A DNA stretch of 40,526 nt, taken from the NCBI GenBank assembly GCA_025981645.1, contig JAICXH010000014.1:1-40526 (forward strand). Direction: 5' to 3'. Below are positions 29,205 through 36,657 of the stretch, piece by piece (the first letter of the stretch is position 1; each line of letters opens with the position of its first letter). Origin of the DNA: Burkholderiales bacterium. Lineage in GTDB: Bacteria; Pseudomonadota; Gammaproteobacteria; Burkholderiales; Casimicrobiaceae. The notes under the pieces were generated by a model. It did no database searches, had not been told where the DNA came from, and saw only the letters and a list, made by a program, of their open reading frames with translations. The position numbers and the translations under genes are program-made.

Positions 29205-29968
29205 GCGATTTGGCCGCGCTCGCGGGGCAGACCGCACTCGTCACCGGAGCCAACGGCGGGCTCGGCAGCCACTTCGCGCGCACGCTCGCGCGCGCCGGTG
29301 CCGCGATCGCGCTCGCCGCGCGGCGCCGCGAGTCGCTCGCCCCTGCGGCGAAGGCGATCGAGGACACCGGAGGCCGCGCACTGGCGCTCGCGCTCGACGT
29401 CACCCGGCCAGGCGACGCGCAGCGCGCGATCGACGAGGCCGCCGCGGCACTCGGCCCGGTGACGATCGTCATCAACAACGCGGGCATCGCGATCACCAAG
29501 CCCCTCCTCGACCATACCGAGGACGACTGGCGGCAGGTGATCGGCGTGAACCTCGACGGTGCGTGGCGCGTGGCGCAGGCCGCCGCTCGACACATGGTCG
29601 CGCACGGACGCGGAGGAAGCATCGTGAACGTCGCATCGGTGCTCGGGCTTCGCGTCACCGCGCAGGTTCCGAGCTACGTGGCGTCGAAGGCCGGGTTGAT
29701 CCAGCTCACGCGCGCGATGGCCGTCGAACTCGCGCGACACCGGATCCGCGTCAACGCGCTCGCCCCGGGGTACATCGAAACGCCGATCAACCGGGCCTAC
29801 TTCGCATCGGACGCGGGGCAGGCGATGGTGAAGCGCATCCCGCAGCGGCGCCTCGGCAAACCGGAGGATCTCGACGGCGCGCTGCTTCTGCTCGCCTCCG
29901 ACGCCGGCGCGTACATCACCGGCAGCGTGCTGTCGGTCGACGGGGGCCATCACGTGAGCAGCCTGTGA
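29201..29968 (+). CDS. Short-chain dehydrogenase/reductase (LvaD-like position)
   Basis: NAD(P)-dependent oxidoreductase of 255 residues: the dinucleotide motif TGANGGLG (15-22), NNAGIAITKPL near residue 90, VNVASVLG carrying the active Ser, the catalytic pair Tyr159/Lys163 in SYVASK, and RVNALAPGYIETPIN. The AARRRE segment after strand 2 suggests NADP preference. The GTG start overlaps the kinase stop (GTGA); the longer frame upstream reads an off-frame copy of the kinase gene. In an lva-type scheme it would reduce a 4-ketoacyl-CoA to the 4-hydroxyacyl-CoA. Last gene of the operon; no terminator is evident in the 114 bases that follow. Confidence 0.92.
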   Translation: MSDLAALAGQTALVTGANGGLGSHFARTLARAGAAIALAARRRESLAPAAKAIEDTGGRALALALDVTRPGDAQRAIDEAAAALGPVTIVINNAGIAITKPLLDHTEDDWRQVIGVNLDGAWRVAQAAARHMVAHGRGGSIVNVASVLGLRVTAQVPSYVASKAGLIQLTRAMAVELARHRIRVNALAPGYIETPINRAYFASDAGQAMVKRIPQRRLGKPEDLDGALLLLASDAGAYITGSVLSVDGGHHVSSL

Positions 29969-30082
29969 GCGCGAGCCGCCCAGCGCATCGATCGACTCCG
30001 CAACCGATGGGACCCGCGAGAGGCGCGCGCTGTTCCCGCTGCCGTCGGCGTAGCCGGTAGACGGCGCGCAAGCGGGATCGGG

Positions 30083-31360
30083 TTAGGCACCAAGACGGCG
30101 CAGGCCGTCGGCGAGGTCGGCGATGAGATCGTCCGGATCTTCGAGGCCGACGTGCAGTCGCAGGCACGGTCCGGCGGCCGACCAGGTCGTCGCGCTGCGC
30201 GTACGCTCGGGCCAGGTCGGAATGATGAGGCTCTCGAAGCCGCCCCAGCTCCAGCCCATGCCGAAGAGCCGCATCCCGTCGAGCATCGCAGCGACCCGCT
30301 CGCGTCCGGCCGGCTTCAGGATCACGCCGAAGAGCCCGCAGGCGAGCGTGAAGTCCCGCTTCCACAACGGATGCCCACGCGCGCCGGGTAGCGCCGGATA
30401 GAGCACCTCGGCGATCTCGGGTCGTGCGGCGAGCCAGGCGGCGACGCGCAGCGCGCTCGACTGGTGGCGCTCGAGCCGCACGGCGAGCGTACGCAATCCG
30501 CGCAGCGCGAGGAAGCAGTCGTCCGGAGACGGCGTGACGCCGAGATCGGTCCACAGCATCTTCAATGCCGGCAGCGTGCGCGCGTTCGCGACGACGGCTC
30601 CGAGCAGCACGTCGGAATGTCCGCCGATGTACTTGGTCGCTGCATGCACGGAGACGTCGACGCCGAGCTCGAAGCTCTTCAGGCCGAGGGGCGTGGCCCA
30701 GGTGTTGTCGAGGATCACGATCGCGCCTCGCGCATGCGCGACCGCAGCGATCGCCGGCAGATCCTGGACCTCGAACGTCAGCGAACCGGGCGATTCGGTG
30801 AACACGATGCGCGTGTTCGGCTTCATCAGCCGCTCGATCCCCGCACCGATCAGCGGATCGTAGTAATCGACTGCGACCCCCAGCCTGCGCAGATGGTGCT
30901 CGCAGAAGCGTCGCGTCGGTCCGTACACCGAGTCGGCGACCAGCACGTGATCGCCGGGATTGGCGAGCGCCAGCAGCGGAAAGGTGGTCGCCGTGAGGCC
31001 CGACGGCAGGACGAGCGCGCCATCGCCGCCCTCGAGTGCCGCGAGCGCATCCTGCAGGTCGGCGATCGTCGGCAGGCCATGGAGGCCATAGGTGATGCCG
31101 TCGTACGCACCGCGCGACGCACGCTCGAGGTCGTCGAGCGTCGAAAACAGGATCGTCGACGCGCGAAACACCGGCGTGTTGACTGCACCGAGAAAGCGCC
31201 GGGGCTCGCGGCCGACGTGCACGACCCGCGTCGCCGCGGCGAAGCGGGCGTCACGCCCCGATGGTGCTGCCTCCTGCGCCTGCGCGGCGCGCGGCGCCGG
31301 CTCGCCCGTGGGCGGTGGCTCCGGGCGGCCAGGGTCGTTCGTCGAAGCCGAGTCCGTCAT
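30083..31360 (-). CDS. metC: Cystathionine beta-lyase
   Basis: PLP enzyme that splits cystathionine to homocysteine, pyruvate and ammonia in methionine synthesis. 425 residues: NTPVFRASTILFSTLDDLERA, YGLHGLPTIADLQDALAALEGG, PSGLTATTFPLLALANPGDHVL in segments, DSVYGPTRRFC, DNTWATPLG and the PLP Lys in HAATKYIGGHSD. The late GMRLFGMGWSWGGFESL is typical of the beta-lyase branch. An unusual Pro/Ala-rich extension of about 40 residues precedes the conserved core (start of core at ATRVVHVG), so the true start could be later. The upstream DMT exporter gene, 37 bases away on the same strand, may be co-transcribed. Confidence 0.92.
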   Translation of the reverse strand: MTDSASTNDPGRPEPPPTGEPAPRAAQAQEAAPSGRDARFAAATRVVHVGREPRRFLGAVNTPVFRASTILFSTLDDLERASRGAYDGITYGLHGLPTIADLQDALAALEGGDGALVLPSGLTATTFPLLALANPGDHVLVADSVYGPTRRFCEHHLRRLGVAVDYYDPLIGAGIERLMKPNTRIVFTESPGSLTFEVQDLPAIAAVAHARGAIVILDNTWATPLGLKSFELGVDVSVHAATKYIGGHSDVLLGAVVANARTLPALKMLWTDLGVTPSPDDCFLALRGLRTLAVRLERHQSSALRVAAWLAARPEIAEVLYPALPGARGHPLWKRDFTLACGLFGVILKPAGRERVAAMLDGMRLFGMGWSWGGFESLIIPTWPERTRSATTWSAAGPCLRLHVGLEDPDDLIADLADGLRRLGA

Positions 31361-31397
31361 GATGGGTATCCACTTGCATCCGGTCGATCCGGCGATG

Positions 31398-32234
31398 CTA
31401 CCGAATGGCGCCCTTCGACGCCACGACTGCCGCGAAGACGATCAGTGCAGCGCCGGCGAGCGTGCGTATCGACGGAATCTCGGCGAGGAGCACCGCGGCG
31501 AGCGCGATCCCGTAGACGGGCTCGAGCGCCGCGACGACGCTCGCCGCGTGGACCGACACCCGCCGCATACTGCCGATGAAGAGCGTGTGCGCGAGCGCCG
31601 TGCAGAGGATGCCGAGGACGGCCAGCAATGCCCAATCTGCCGCGCCCGGTATCCGTGCGCCGGGCACCGCGAGCGCGACCGGAACGAGCAGCAACGCCGC
31701 AGCGAGGTTCTGCCAGAACGCGATCGTGACGGGGTCGACCTCCGCGACGAGCCTGCGGTTACGCAGCACCAGGATCGCGAACGCGAAGCCGGACAGTATG
31801 CCGAGCAGCAGTCCCTGCACCCGACGGTCGCCCGGTGCAAGCGACGGCGCCGTCAGCACGAGCCCCGCGACGACAAGTGCGGCGACGGCATAGCGACCCG
31901 CCTCCACGCCACGGCCGCGCTCGAACAGCACGACAAAAAGCGGGAAGCTCGCGTAACCGACGAGTGCCTGCGCGACCGACGCCCGTTGCACGGCGGCGAA
32001 AAACGCCACCCAGTGGACGGCGAGAAGTGCGCCGTTCACCACGAGGGGAAGGATCGGTCGGCCCGGGTTCGCGCGGCGGCCGAGCATCGTGGCCGCGAGG
32101 GCGAGCGCGGCGAACGCCGTGCGCCCGAGGACGATCGACGTCGCAGGTAGCTCGACCCAGCGGCCGAAGAGCGCTGCGGCTCCGAACAGCGCCACCGCGG
32201 CGTGCAGACGCAGGAGCGCCGCGCCGCGATTCAC
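31398..32234 (-). CDS. EamA/DMT family transporter
   Basis: Inner-membrane protein of 278 residues with about ten hydrophobic segments in two EamA halves (LLRLHAAVALFGAAALFGRWV to ALVVAGLVLTAPS, then GLLLGILSGFAFAILVL to IVFAAVVASKG). Such proteins often export amino acids or other small metabolites; the substrate is unknown. I chose GTG 32234, preceded by GGGACGG, since it starts right before the first helix. A start at 32363 would overlap the divergent glutamine-synthetase-like gene and is less likely. Probably co-transcribed with metC. Confidence 0.87.
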   Translation of the reverse strand: MNRGAALLRLHAAVALFGAAALFGRWVELPATSIVLGRTAFAALALAATMLGRRANPGRPILPLVVNGALLAVHWVAFFAAVQRASVAQALVGYASFPLFVVLFERGRGVEAGRYAVAALVVAGLVLTAPSLAPGDRRVQGLLLGILSGFAFAILVLRNRRLVAEVDPVTIAFWQNLAAALLLVPVALAVPGARIPGAADWALLAVLGILCTALAHTLFIGSMRRVSVHAASVVAALEPVYGIALAAVLLAEIPSIRTLAGAALIVFAAVVASKGAIR

Positions 32235-32288
32235 CCGCCGTCCCGCATCTCGGAGCCGCCTCCCGATGAGCGCCGCAAAATCCTGCGA

Positions 32289-32294
32289 TAGAAT
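32289..32294 (+). promoter_or_regulatory. Possible -10 box of the glutamine-synthetase-like gene
   Basis: TAGAAT, 22 bases before the ATG, in the 82-base divergent gap shared with the DMT gene. The -35 position (ATGAGC) is poor, so an activator may be needed if this is real. GGAG stands seven bases before the ATG. Confidence 0.35.
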
Positions 32295-32316
32295 CGCCGC
32301 GACCCTTGGAGCCCCC

Positions 32317-33690
32317 ATGCCCGTCGCCGCCACCGCCGCCCGGATCGCAGCCGCCGTTCGCAACTCTCCCGGTCATCGCGTCAAAGTCGCGGTGACCGAC
32401 ATCGACGGCGTGTTGCGCGGCAAGTATATCCACAAGGACAAGTTCGACTCGGCGCTCGAGGGCGGCTTCGGCTTCTGCACCGTCGTGTACGGCTGGGACT
32501 GCCACGACCAGTGCTACGACAACACGACGTCGACCGGCTGGCACAAGGGATTTCCCGACGCGACCGTTCGCCTCGACCTCGGTACCCACCGGCGCGTACC
32601 CTGGGACGACGGAGTCGACTTCTTCCTCGGCGAGTTCGTCACCGATCGGGGTGGGCGGAGCGTGCCGTGGCCCCTCGACGCCCGCCAGGTGCTGAAGCGC
32701 GTGCTGAAGCGTGCGGCGAAGCTCGGCGTCACGCCGATGTGCGGCCTCGAGTACGAGTGGTTCAATTTTCTCGAGACGCCGCAGTCGTGGGCCGACAAGC
32801 GTGGCGCCGATCCGGCGCCGCTCACACCGGGCATGTTCGGCTATTCGCTGCTGCGCGCGAACCACTCGCGCGGGTACCTCTCCGCGCTGTTCGACGAGAT
32901 GAAGGCATTCGGCGTGCCGATCGAAAGCCTGCACACCGAGACCGGTCCGGGCGTGTTCGAGGCGGCGATCGTGTTCTCCGACGCGCTCGAAGCGGCGGAC
33001 CGTGGCGTGTTGTTCAAGGCCGGCGCAAAAGAGATCGCATCGCGCTTCGGCATCATGCCGAGCTTCATGGCGAAGTGGAGCCAGCAGTATCCCGGATGCT
33101 CGGGCCACTGCCACCAATCGCTCTCCGACGGAAAGAAAAATCTCTTTCACGATCCACGCGGACGCCACGGCATGAGCAAGCTGTTCGAGAGCTACCTCGC
33201 CGGTCAGCTCGAAGGGCTGCTCGAGTTCGCGCCGATGTTCTGGCCGACCGTCAACAGCTACAAGCGACTCGTCGACGGCTTCTGGGCGCCGGTGAAGCCG
33301 ACGTGGGGGATCGACAACCGCACGGCGAGCTTCCGCGTGATCGCCGGCTCGCCGAAGTCGACGCGCCTCGAAACGCGCTGCCCGGGCGCCGACATCAATC
33401 CGTATCTGGCGATCGCGGCGTGCATCGCCGCGGGCCTCGACGGCATCGAGCGCAAGGCAAAGCTCGCCGCCGCACCGATCACCGGCACCAACGCTGGCGC
33501 CGAGAACATCGCGCGTGCGCCGCGCACGCTGATCGAGACGACGCGCATCTTCCGCGCGTCGGAGCGCGCACGCGACTGGTTCGGCGACGAGTTCGTCGAC
33601 CACTTTGCCGCCACTCGCGAGTGGGAGTGGCGGCAGTGGCAGGACGCGGTGACCGACTGGGAGCGTCGCCGCTATTTCGAGATCATCTGA
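32317..33690 (+). CDS. Glutamine-synthetase-like gamma-glutamyl-amine ligase
   Basis: 457 residues of the GlnA fold, related to PuuA/GlnA4-type enzymes that join glutamate to an amine with ATP. The N-terminal beta-grasp part has VAVTDIDGVLRGKYI; the catalytic part has CGLEYEWFNF and ESLHTETGPGVFEAAI (metal-binding Glu), CSGHCHQSL (the His-containing nucleotide motif), WPTVNSYKRLVDGFW, and NRTASFRVIAGSP with ETRCPGADINPYLAIAA. It lacks the adenylylation-site region of housekeeping GlnA. The downstream PuuD-like hydrolase, alcohol dehydrogenase and aldehyde dehydrogenase indicate a gamma-glutamylated amine pathway rather than ammonia assimilation. Glutamine synthetase paralogues for isopropylamine or polyamines are alternatives. 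Confidence 0.9.
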   Translation: MPVAATAARIAAAVRNSPGHRVKVAVTDIDGVLRGKYIHKDKFDSALEGGFGFCTVVYGWDCHDQCYDNTTSTGWHKGFPDATVRLDLGTHRRVPWDDGVDFFLGEFVTDRGGRSVPWPLDARQVLKRVLKRAAKLGVTPMCGLEYEWFNFLETPQSWADKRGADPAPLTPGMFGYSLLRANHSRGYLSALFDEMKAFGVPIESLHTETGPGVFEAAIVFSDALEAADRGVLFKAGAKEIASRFGIMPSFMAKWSQQYPGCSGHCHQSLSDGKKNLFHDPRGRHGMSKLFESYLAGQLEGLLEFAPMFWPTVNSYKRLVDGFWAPVKPTWGIDNRTASFRVIAGSPKSTRLETRCPGADINPYLAIAACIAAGLDGIERKAKLAAAPITGTNAGAENIARAPRTLIETTRIFRASERARDWFGDEFVDHFAATREWEWRQWQDAVTDWERRRYFEII

Positions 33691-33694
33691 GGCG

Positions 33695-34465
33695 TCAGAG
33701 CCCCGCGCACTCGCCGATCTTGTTGCCGCCCACCGTGTTCGGCAAGCCGTGGCTGTCGCCGATCTGCGCCGGCGGCGTGTTCTGCACGCAGATCAGGTTG
33801 CCGGCGATCACGTTCGTCGCAACCTCGGTCGAGTCGAGCAAGTCCCCGTCGCCAAGACGCGTGCCCTCGGTTTGCGAAAACATCAGGTTGCCACCCACGG
33901 TGTTGCGGATGGTGCCGACCCAGGCGCCCTGCCAGCCGTGCACGACGATGTTGCCGTCGACCTGGTTGTCCTTGATCGGCAGCACGAGTCCATCCTGGGC
34001 CGGCGGATGGTCGACCATTGCGAGGTTGCCGCCGCCATTCACGACGACGTTGCCGTGAACGATCGTAAAGTCGATGTATGTCGTCAGTGCCTGGTTGGCG
34101 ACGACGTTCCCGTTGACCGTCACGTTGCCGAGCCAGATCGGCGCGAAGCCGCAGTCGTGATAGCCGAAGCTGCACCCGAGGCCGAGTGTCGCCCCCTTGC
34201 CGACGCTGACGTCGCCGTTGATGGTGAGCCGTGTGCCCGAGTACGCGGCGTCGAGGTAGGCACCGTCGGCAACGGTGACGTTGCCGTTCACCGTCACATC
34301 GCCATGGACTGTGCAGGTTCCGGTCACCGTCAGGCGGCCATAGGTGCCGGCGGCGAGTTCGCCTCCGGTACAGGTTGTGGCGGGCGCGGCCGTCGCCGCA
34401 GATGCGCCGATGCCGAGCGCAATGACCGCGCCGATCTGAATCACATGCCTGAACAGCTTTCTCAT
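33695..34465 (-). CDS. Secreted repeat protein, beta-helix-like, unknown function
   Basis: 256 residues with a Sec signal peptide (VIQIGAVIALGIGASAATAAPA). The mature part is built of irregular strand repeats of the form G-N/D-V-x-V-N-G: HGDVTVNGNVTVADGAY, INGDVSVGKGATLGL, LGNVTVNGNVVANQAL, VHGNVVVNGGGNLAMV, VDGNIVVHGWQGAWV and NTVGGNLMFSQTEGT. This pattern fits a right-handed beta-helix or solenoid. Several cysteines (including TTCTGGE near the mature start and GECAGL at the end) could form disulfides outside the cytoplasm. A very strong Shine-Dalgarno (AAGGAGGG) precedes the ATG. It sits on the opposite strand inside the gamma-glutamylation cluster, 4 bases from the convergent ligase stop. 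I recognise no named family. Confidence 0.85.
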   Translation of the reverse strand: MRKLFRHVIQIGAVIALGIGASAATAAPATTCTGGELAAGTYGRLTVTGTCTVHGDVTVNGNVTVADGAYLDAAYSGTRLTINGDVSVGKGATLGLGCSFGYHDCGFAPIWLGNVTVNGNVVANQALTTYIDFTIVHGNVVVNGGGNLAMVDHPPAQDGLVLPIKDNQVDGNIVVHGWQGAWVGTIRNTVGGNLMFSQTEGTRLGDGDLLDSTEVATNVIAGNLICVQNTPPAQIGDSHGLPNTVGGNKIGECAGL

Positions 34466-34564
34466 CGGACCCTCCTTTTGAAGGCTACAATTCGAATCCC
34501 TCGACGCGAATGCGCCGATCGATAACGGGTGGTTTCGTGTCGACGGGACGATCGCCTGCGACAA

Positions 34565-34611
34565 GCGCCGATTGTCCGGCGCATCGAGCGAACTGTCGAG
34601 CGAATATTCGC
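34565..34611. promoter_or_regulatory. Cluster of repeats before the iron alcohol dehydrogenase gene
   Basis: In the divergent gap 34466-34673 there are three elements: a 6-bp stem with a 6-base loop (GCGCCG 34565-34570 with CGGCGC 34577-34582), two direct copies of TCGAGCGAA (34584-34592 and 34596-34604), and a perfect 12-base palindrome GCGAATATTCGC (34600-34611). Together they look like an operator region, but no regulator gene is adjacent. Confidence 0.4.
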
Positions 34612-34673
34612 AGCACCCCGCGCAGCATCGCAGCACTGTACGATCACCTGATCTTTCCTCCAAGCGGCCCACC

Positions 34674-35846
34674 TTGTCCTCGATCCACGCCTTTTCGTTT
34701 CCCACGCCGATCCGCTTCGGCCCCGGCGCACGCAAACTGATCGCGTCTTACCTGCGTGAACAGCGCGTAGCGCGCCCGCTCGTCGTCACCGATCACGGCC
34801 TCGCCGCATTGCCGGTGTTCGCCGGATTCATGCGCGAGCTCGGCGAGCCCGACGCGGCCGTGTTCGCAGACATCGAAGGCAACCCGACGCGCAGCCAGGC
34901 GATGGCCGGCGCTGCAGCGTTCAAGGACCACCGCGCCGATGCAGTGATCGGCGTCGGCGGAGGGGCTGCACTCGATGTCGCCAAGGCGGTTGCACTGATG
35001 GGGGTCCACGATGGCGACATCCTCGAATACGCATGGGACCACCCCAAGGTGCGACCGATCGTCGCTGCCCTGCCCTGCCTCGTCGCGGTGCCGACCACCG
35101 CCGGAACCGGATCCGAAGTCGGCCGCTCCGCGGTCATCTCCGACGACGTCACGCACGTCAAGCGCATCGTCTTCTCGCCGGCGCTTCTTGCTCGCGCGGT
35201 GTTCGCCGATCCCGAACTCACCGTCGACCTGCCGCCTGCAGTGACCGCCGCGACCGGAATGGACGCGCTGACGCACAACGTCGAGTCGTACCTGTCGCCG
35301 GCCTACCACCCGATCTGCGACGGAATTGCGCTCGAGGGTGCGCGGATCGCCGCGCGTGCACTGCCGGTCGCCGTGCACCGCGGGCACGACCTCGCCGCGC
35401 GCAGCGACATGATGATGGCATCGATGATGGGCGCGATCGCGTTCCAGAAGGATCTCGGCGCCGTGCATTCATGCGCGCATGCGCTGTCGACGGTTGCCGG
35501 ATTGCATCATGGGCTCGCGAACGGCATCATGATCGACCACGTGATGCGCTTCAACCTGACGGCGGCCGCACCGAAGCTCGCCGAACTCGCGCGTGTGGTC
35601 TGCGCGCCCGGCGGCGAGCACGGCAGCGACGACGCGCGCGCACAGGCGTTCATCGACTGGCTCGTCGCGATGAAGCGCGACATCGGCATTCCGGCGCAGC
35701 TCGGGCAGGCGGGTGGCGCGCACCACATCGACAACGCCGATCTTCCGCGCTTGATCGAGATCGCAACAGCCGACACCTGCCACCGGACCAACCCGCGTCC
35801 GTGCACCTCCGACGATTTCCGCCGCCTGTTCGAAGCGGCGCTTTGA
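34674..35846 (+). CDS. Iron-dependent alcohol dehydrogenase (group III)
   Basis: NAD(P)-linked oxidation of an alcohol, or the reverse. 390 residues from TTG 34674, the start that leaves the usual short N-terminus (SSIHAFSFPTPIRFGPGARK); an ATG at 34572 would add an unlikely Ser-rich leader. The nucleotide site shows VIGVGGGAALDVAKAVA and PTTAGTGSEVGRSAVIS. All four metal ligands are visible: Asp and His of GMDALTHNVESY, the His of CAHALSTVAG, and the His pair region LHHGLANGIM. The downstream PuuD-like hydrolase starts 7 bases later, so they are co-transcribed. I infer the substrate to be a gamma-glutamylated amino alcohol. Confidence 0.9.
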   Translation: MSSIHAFSFPTPIRFGPGARKLIASYLREQRVARPLVVTDHGLAALPVFAGFMRELGEPDAAVFADIEGNPTRSQAMAGAAAFKDHRADAVIGVGGGAALDVAKAVALMGVHDGDILEYAWDHPKVRPIVAALPCLVAVPTTAGTGSEVGRSAVISDDVTHVKRIVFSPALLARAVFADPELTVDLPPAVTAATGMDALTHNVESYLSPAYHPICDGIALEGARIAARALPVAVHRGHDLAARSDMMMASMMGAIAFQKDLGAVHSCAHALSTVAGLHHGLANGIMIDHVMRFNLTAAAPKLAELARVVCAPGGEHGSDDARAQAFIDWLVAMKRDIGIPAQLGQAGGAHHIDNADLPRLIEIATADTCHRTNPRPCTSDDFRRLFEAAL

Positions 35847-35853
35847 GAGTCCC

Positions 35854-36657
35854 ATGGCGAAGCCCCTTCTGATCGGCATCTCGGCACGCATCCACCATCC
35901 GAGCGAGCTTTCGCGCAGTCTCGGCGGCGTCTACACGAAGACGCTGCACTACCTCGAGCAGTCGGTCGCGCAGTGGGTGATGTCGAAGAACGTGCTGGTG
36001 ATGATGATCCCGGCAATCGAGGCGGAGAGCATGGTGCGGCGCAGCGACATGCGTCTCTACCACTACGGCGAGGCGCTCGACGGCCTGGTGCTGCAAGGCG
36101 GCGCCGACGTCGCGCCGCCGACCTATGGCGAGGAGCCTCGCAATCCGGAGTGGGCCGGTGACCCCATCCGCGACCGCTACGAGATCGAGCTCTTCGAGGC
36201 CTTCGTCGGCAAAGGCAAGCCGGTGCTCGGCATCTGCCGCGGCTGTCAGCTCATCAATGTCGCGTTCGGCGGCACGCTCTATCAGGACATCCCGACGCAG
36301 GTGCCCGGCGCGCTCGACCACCGCGACACCAGCCAGTACGAGAAGAAGTTTCACCCGGTGAAGTTCGTCGAGGGAACTGCGCTCGCGAAGCTCTATCCGA
36401 GCCTTCCCGAAACGATGATCAACTCGATTCATCACCAGGCAGTCGACAAGCTCGGGCGCGGGCTCATCGTCGAAGCCGCAGCAATCCCGGACGGGATCGT
36501 CGAGGCGATCCGCTGGCGCGGACCCAGCTACGTGATGGGTGTGCAGTGGCATCCCGAATTCATGTTCGGCCCGGACAGGGATGCCACCTGGCTCGACGGC
36601 AGCCCGATCCTCAACGAATTCCTCGACGCCGCCCGCGCACGCAAGGCGCGGCGATGA
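35854..36657 (+). CDS. Gamma-glutamyl hydrolase of the PuuD type (class I glutamine amidotransferase fold)
   Basis: Cleaves a gamma-glutamyl amide, releasing glutamate. 267 residues: VLQGGADVAPPTYGEEP, PVLGICRGCQLINVAFGGTLYQD in segments with nucleophile Cys128, NSIHHQAVDKLGRGL, and GVQWHPEF with His233 and Glu235, completing the triad. This is the gamma-glutamyl-GABA hydrolase family (peptidase C26). It overlaps the aldehyde dehydrogenase by 4 bases (ATGA), so hydrolysis follows oxidation to the acid in the same operon. The substrate need not be gamma-glutamyl-GABA here. Confidence 0.93.
   Translation: MAKPLLIGISARIHHPSELSRSLGGVYTKTLHYLEQSVAQWVMSKNVLVMMIPAIEAESMVRRSDMRLYHYGEALDGLVLQGGADVAPPTYGEEPRNPEWAGDPIRDRYEIELFEAFVGKGKPVLGICRGCQLINVAFGGTLYQDIPTQVPGALDHRDTSQYEKKFHPVKFVEGTALAKLYPSLPETMINSIHHQAVDKLGRGLIVEAAAIPDGIVEAIRWRGPSYVMGVQWHPEFMFGPDRDATWLDGSPILNEFLDAARARKARR

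Noticed and set aside
31398..32363. Longer DMT transporter starting at 32363
   Set aside because: It would overlap the start of the divergent ligase gene and adds about 43 non-membrane residues before the first helix; the GTG at 32234 fits better.
32317..33690. Housekeeping glutamine synthetase GlnA
   Set aside because: The adenylylation-site region of GlnA is not seen, and the neighbours are a gamma-glutamyl hydrolase and two dehydrogenases.
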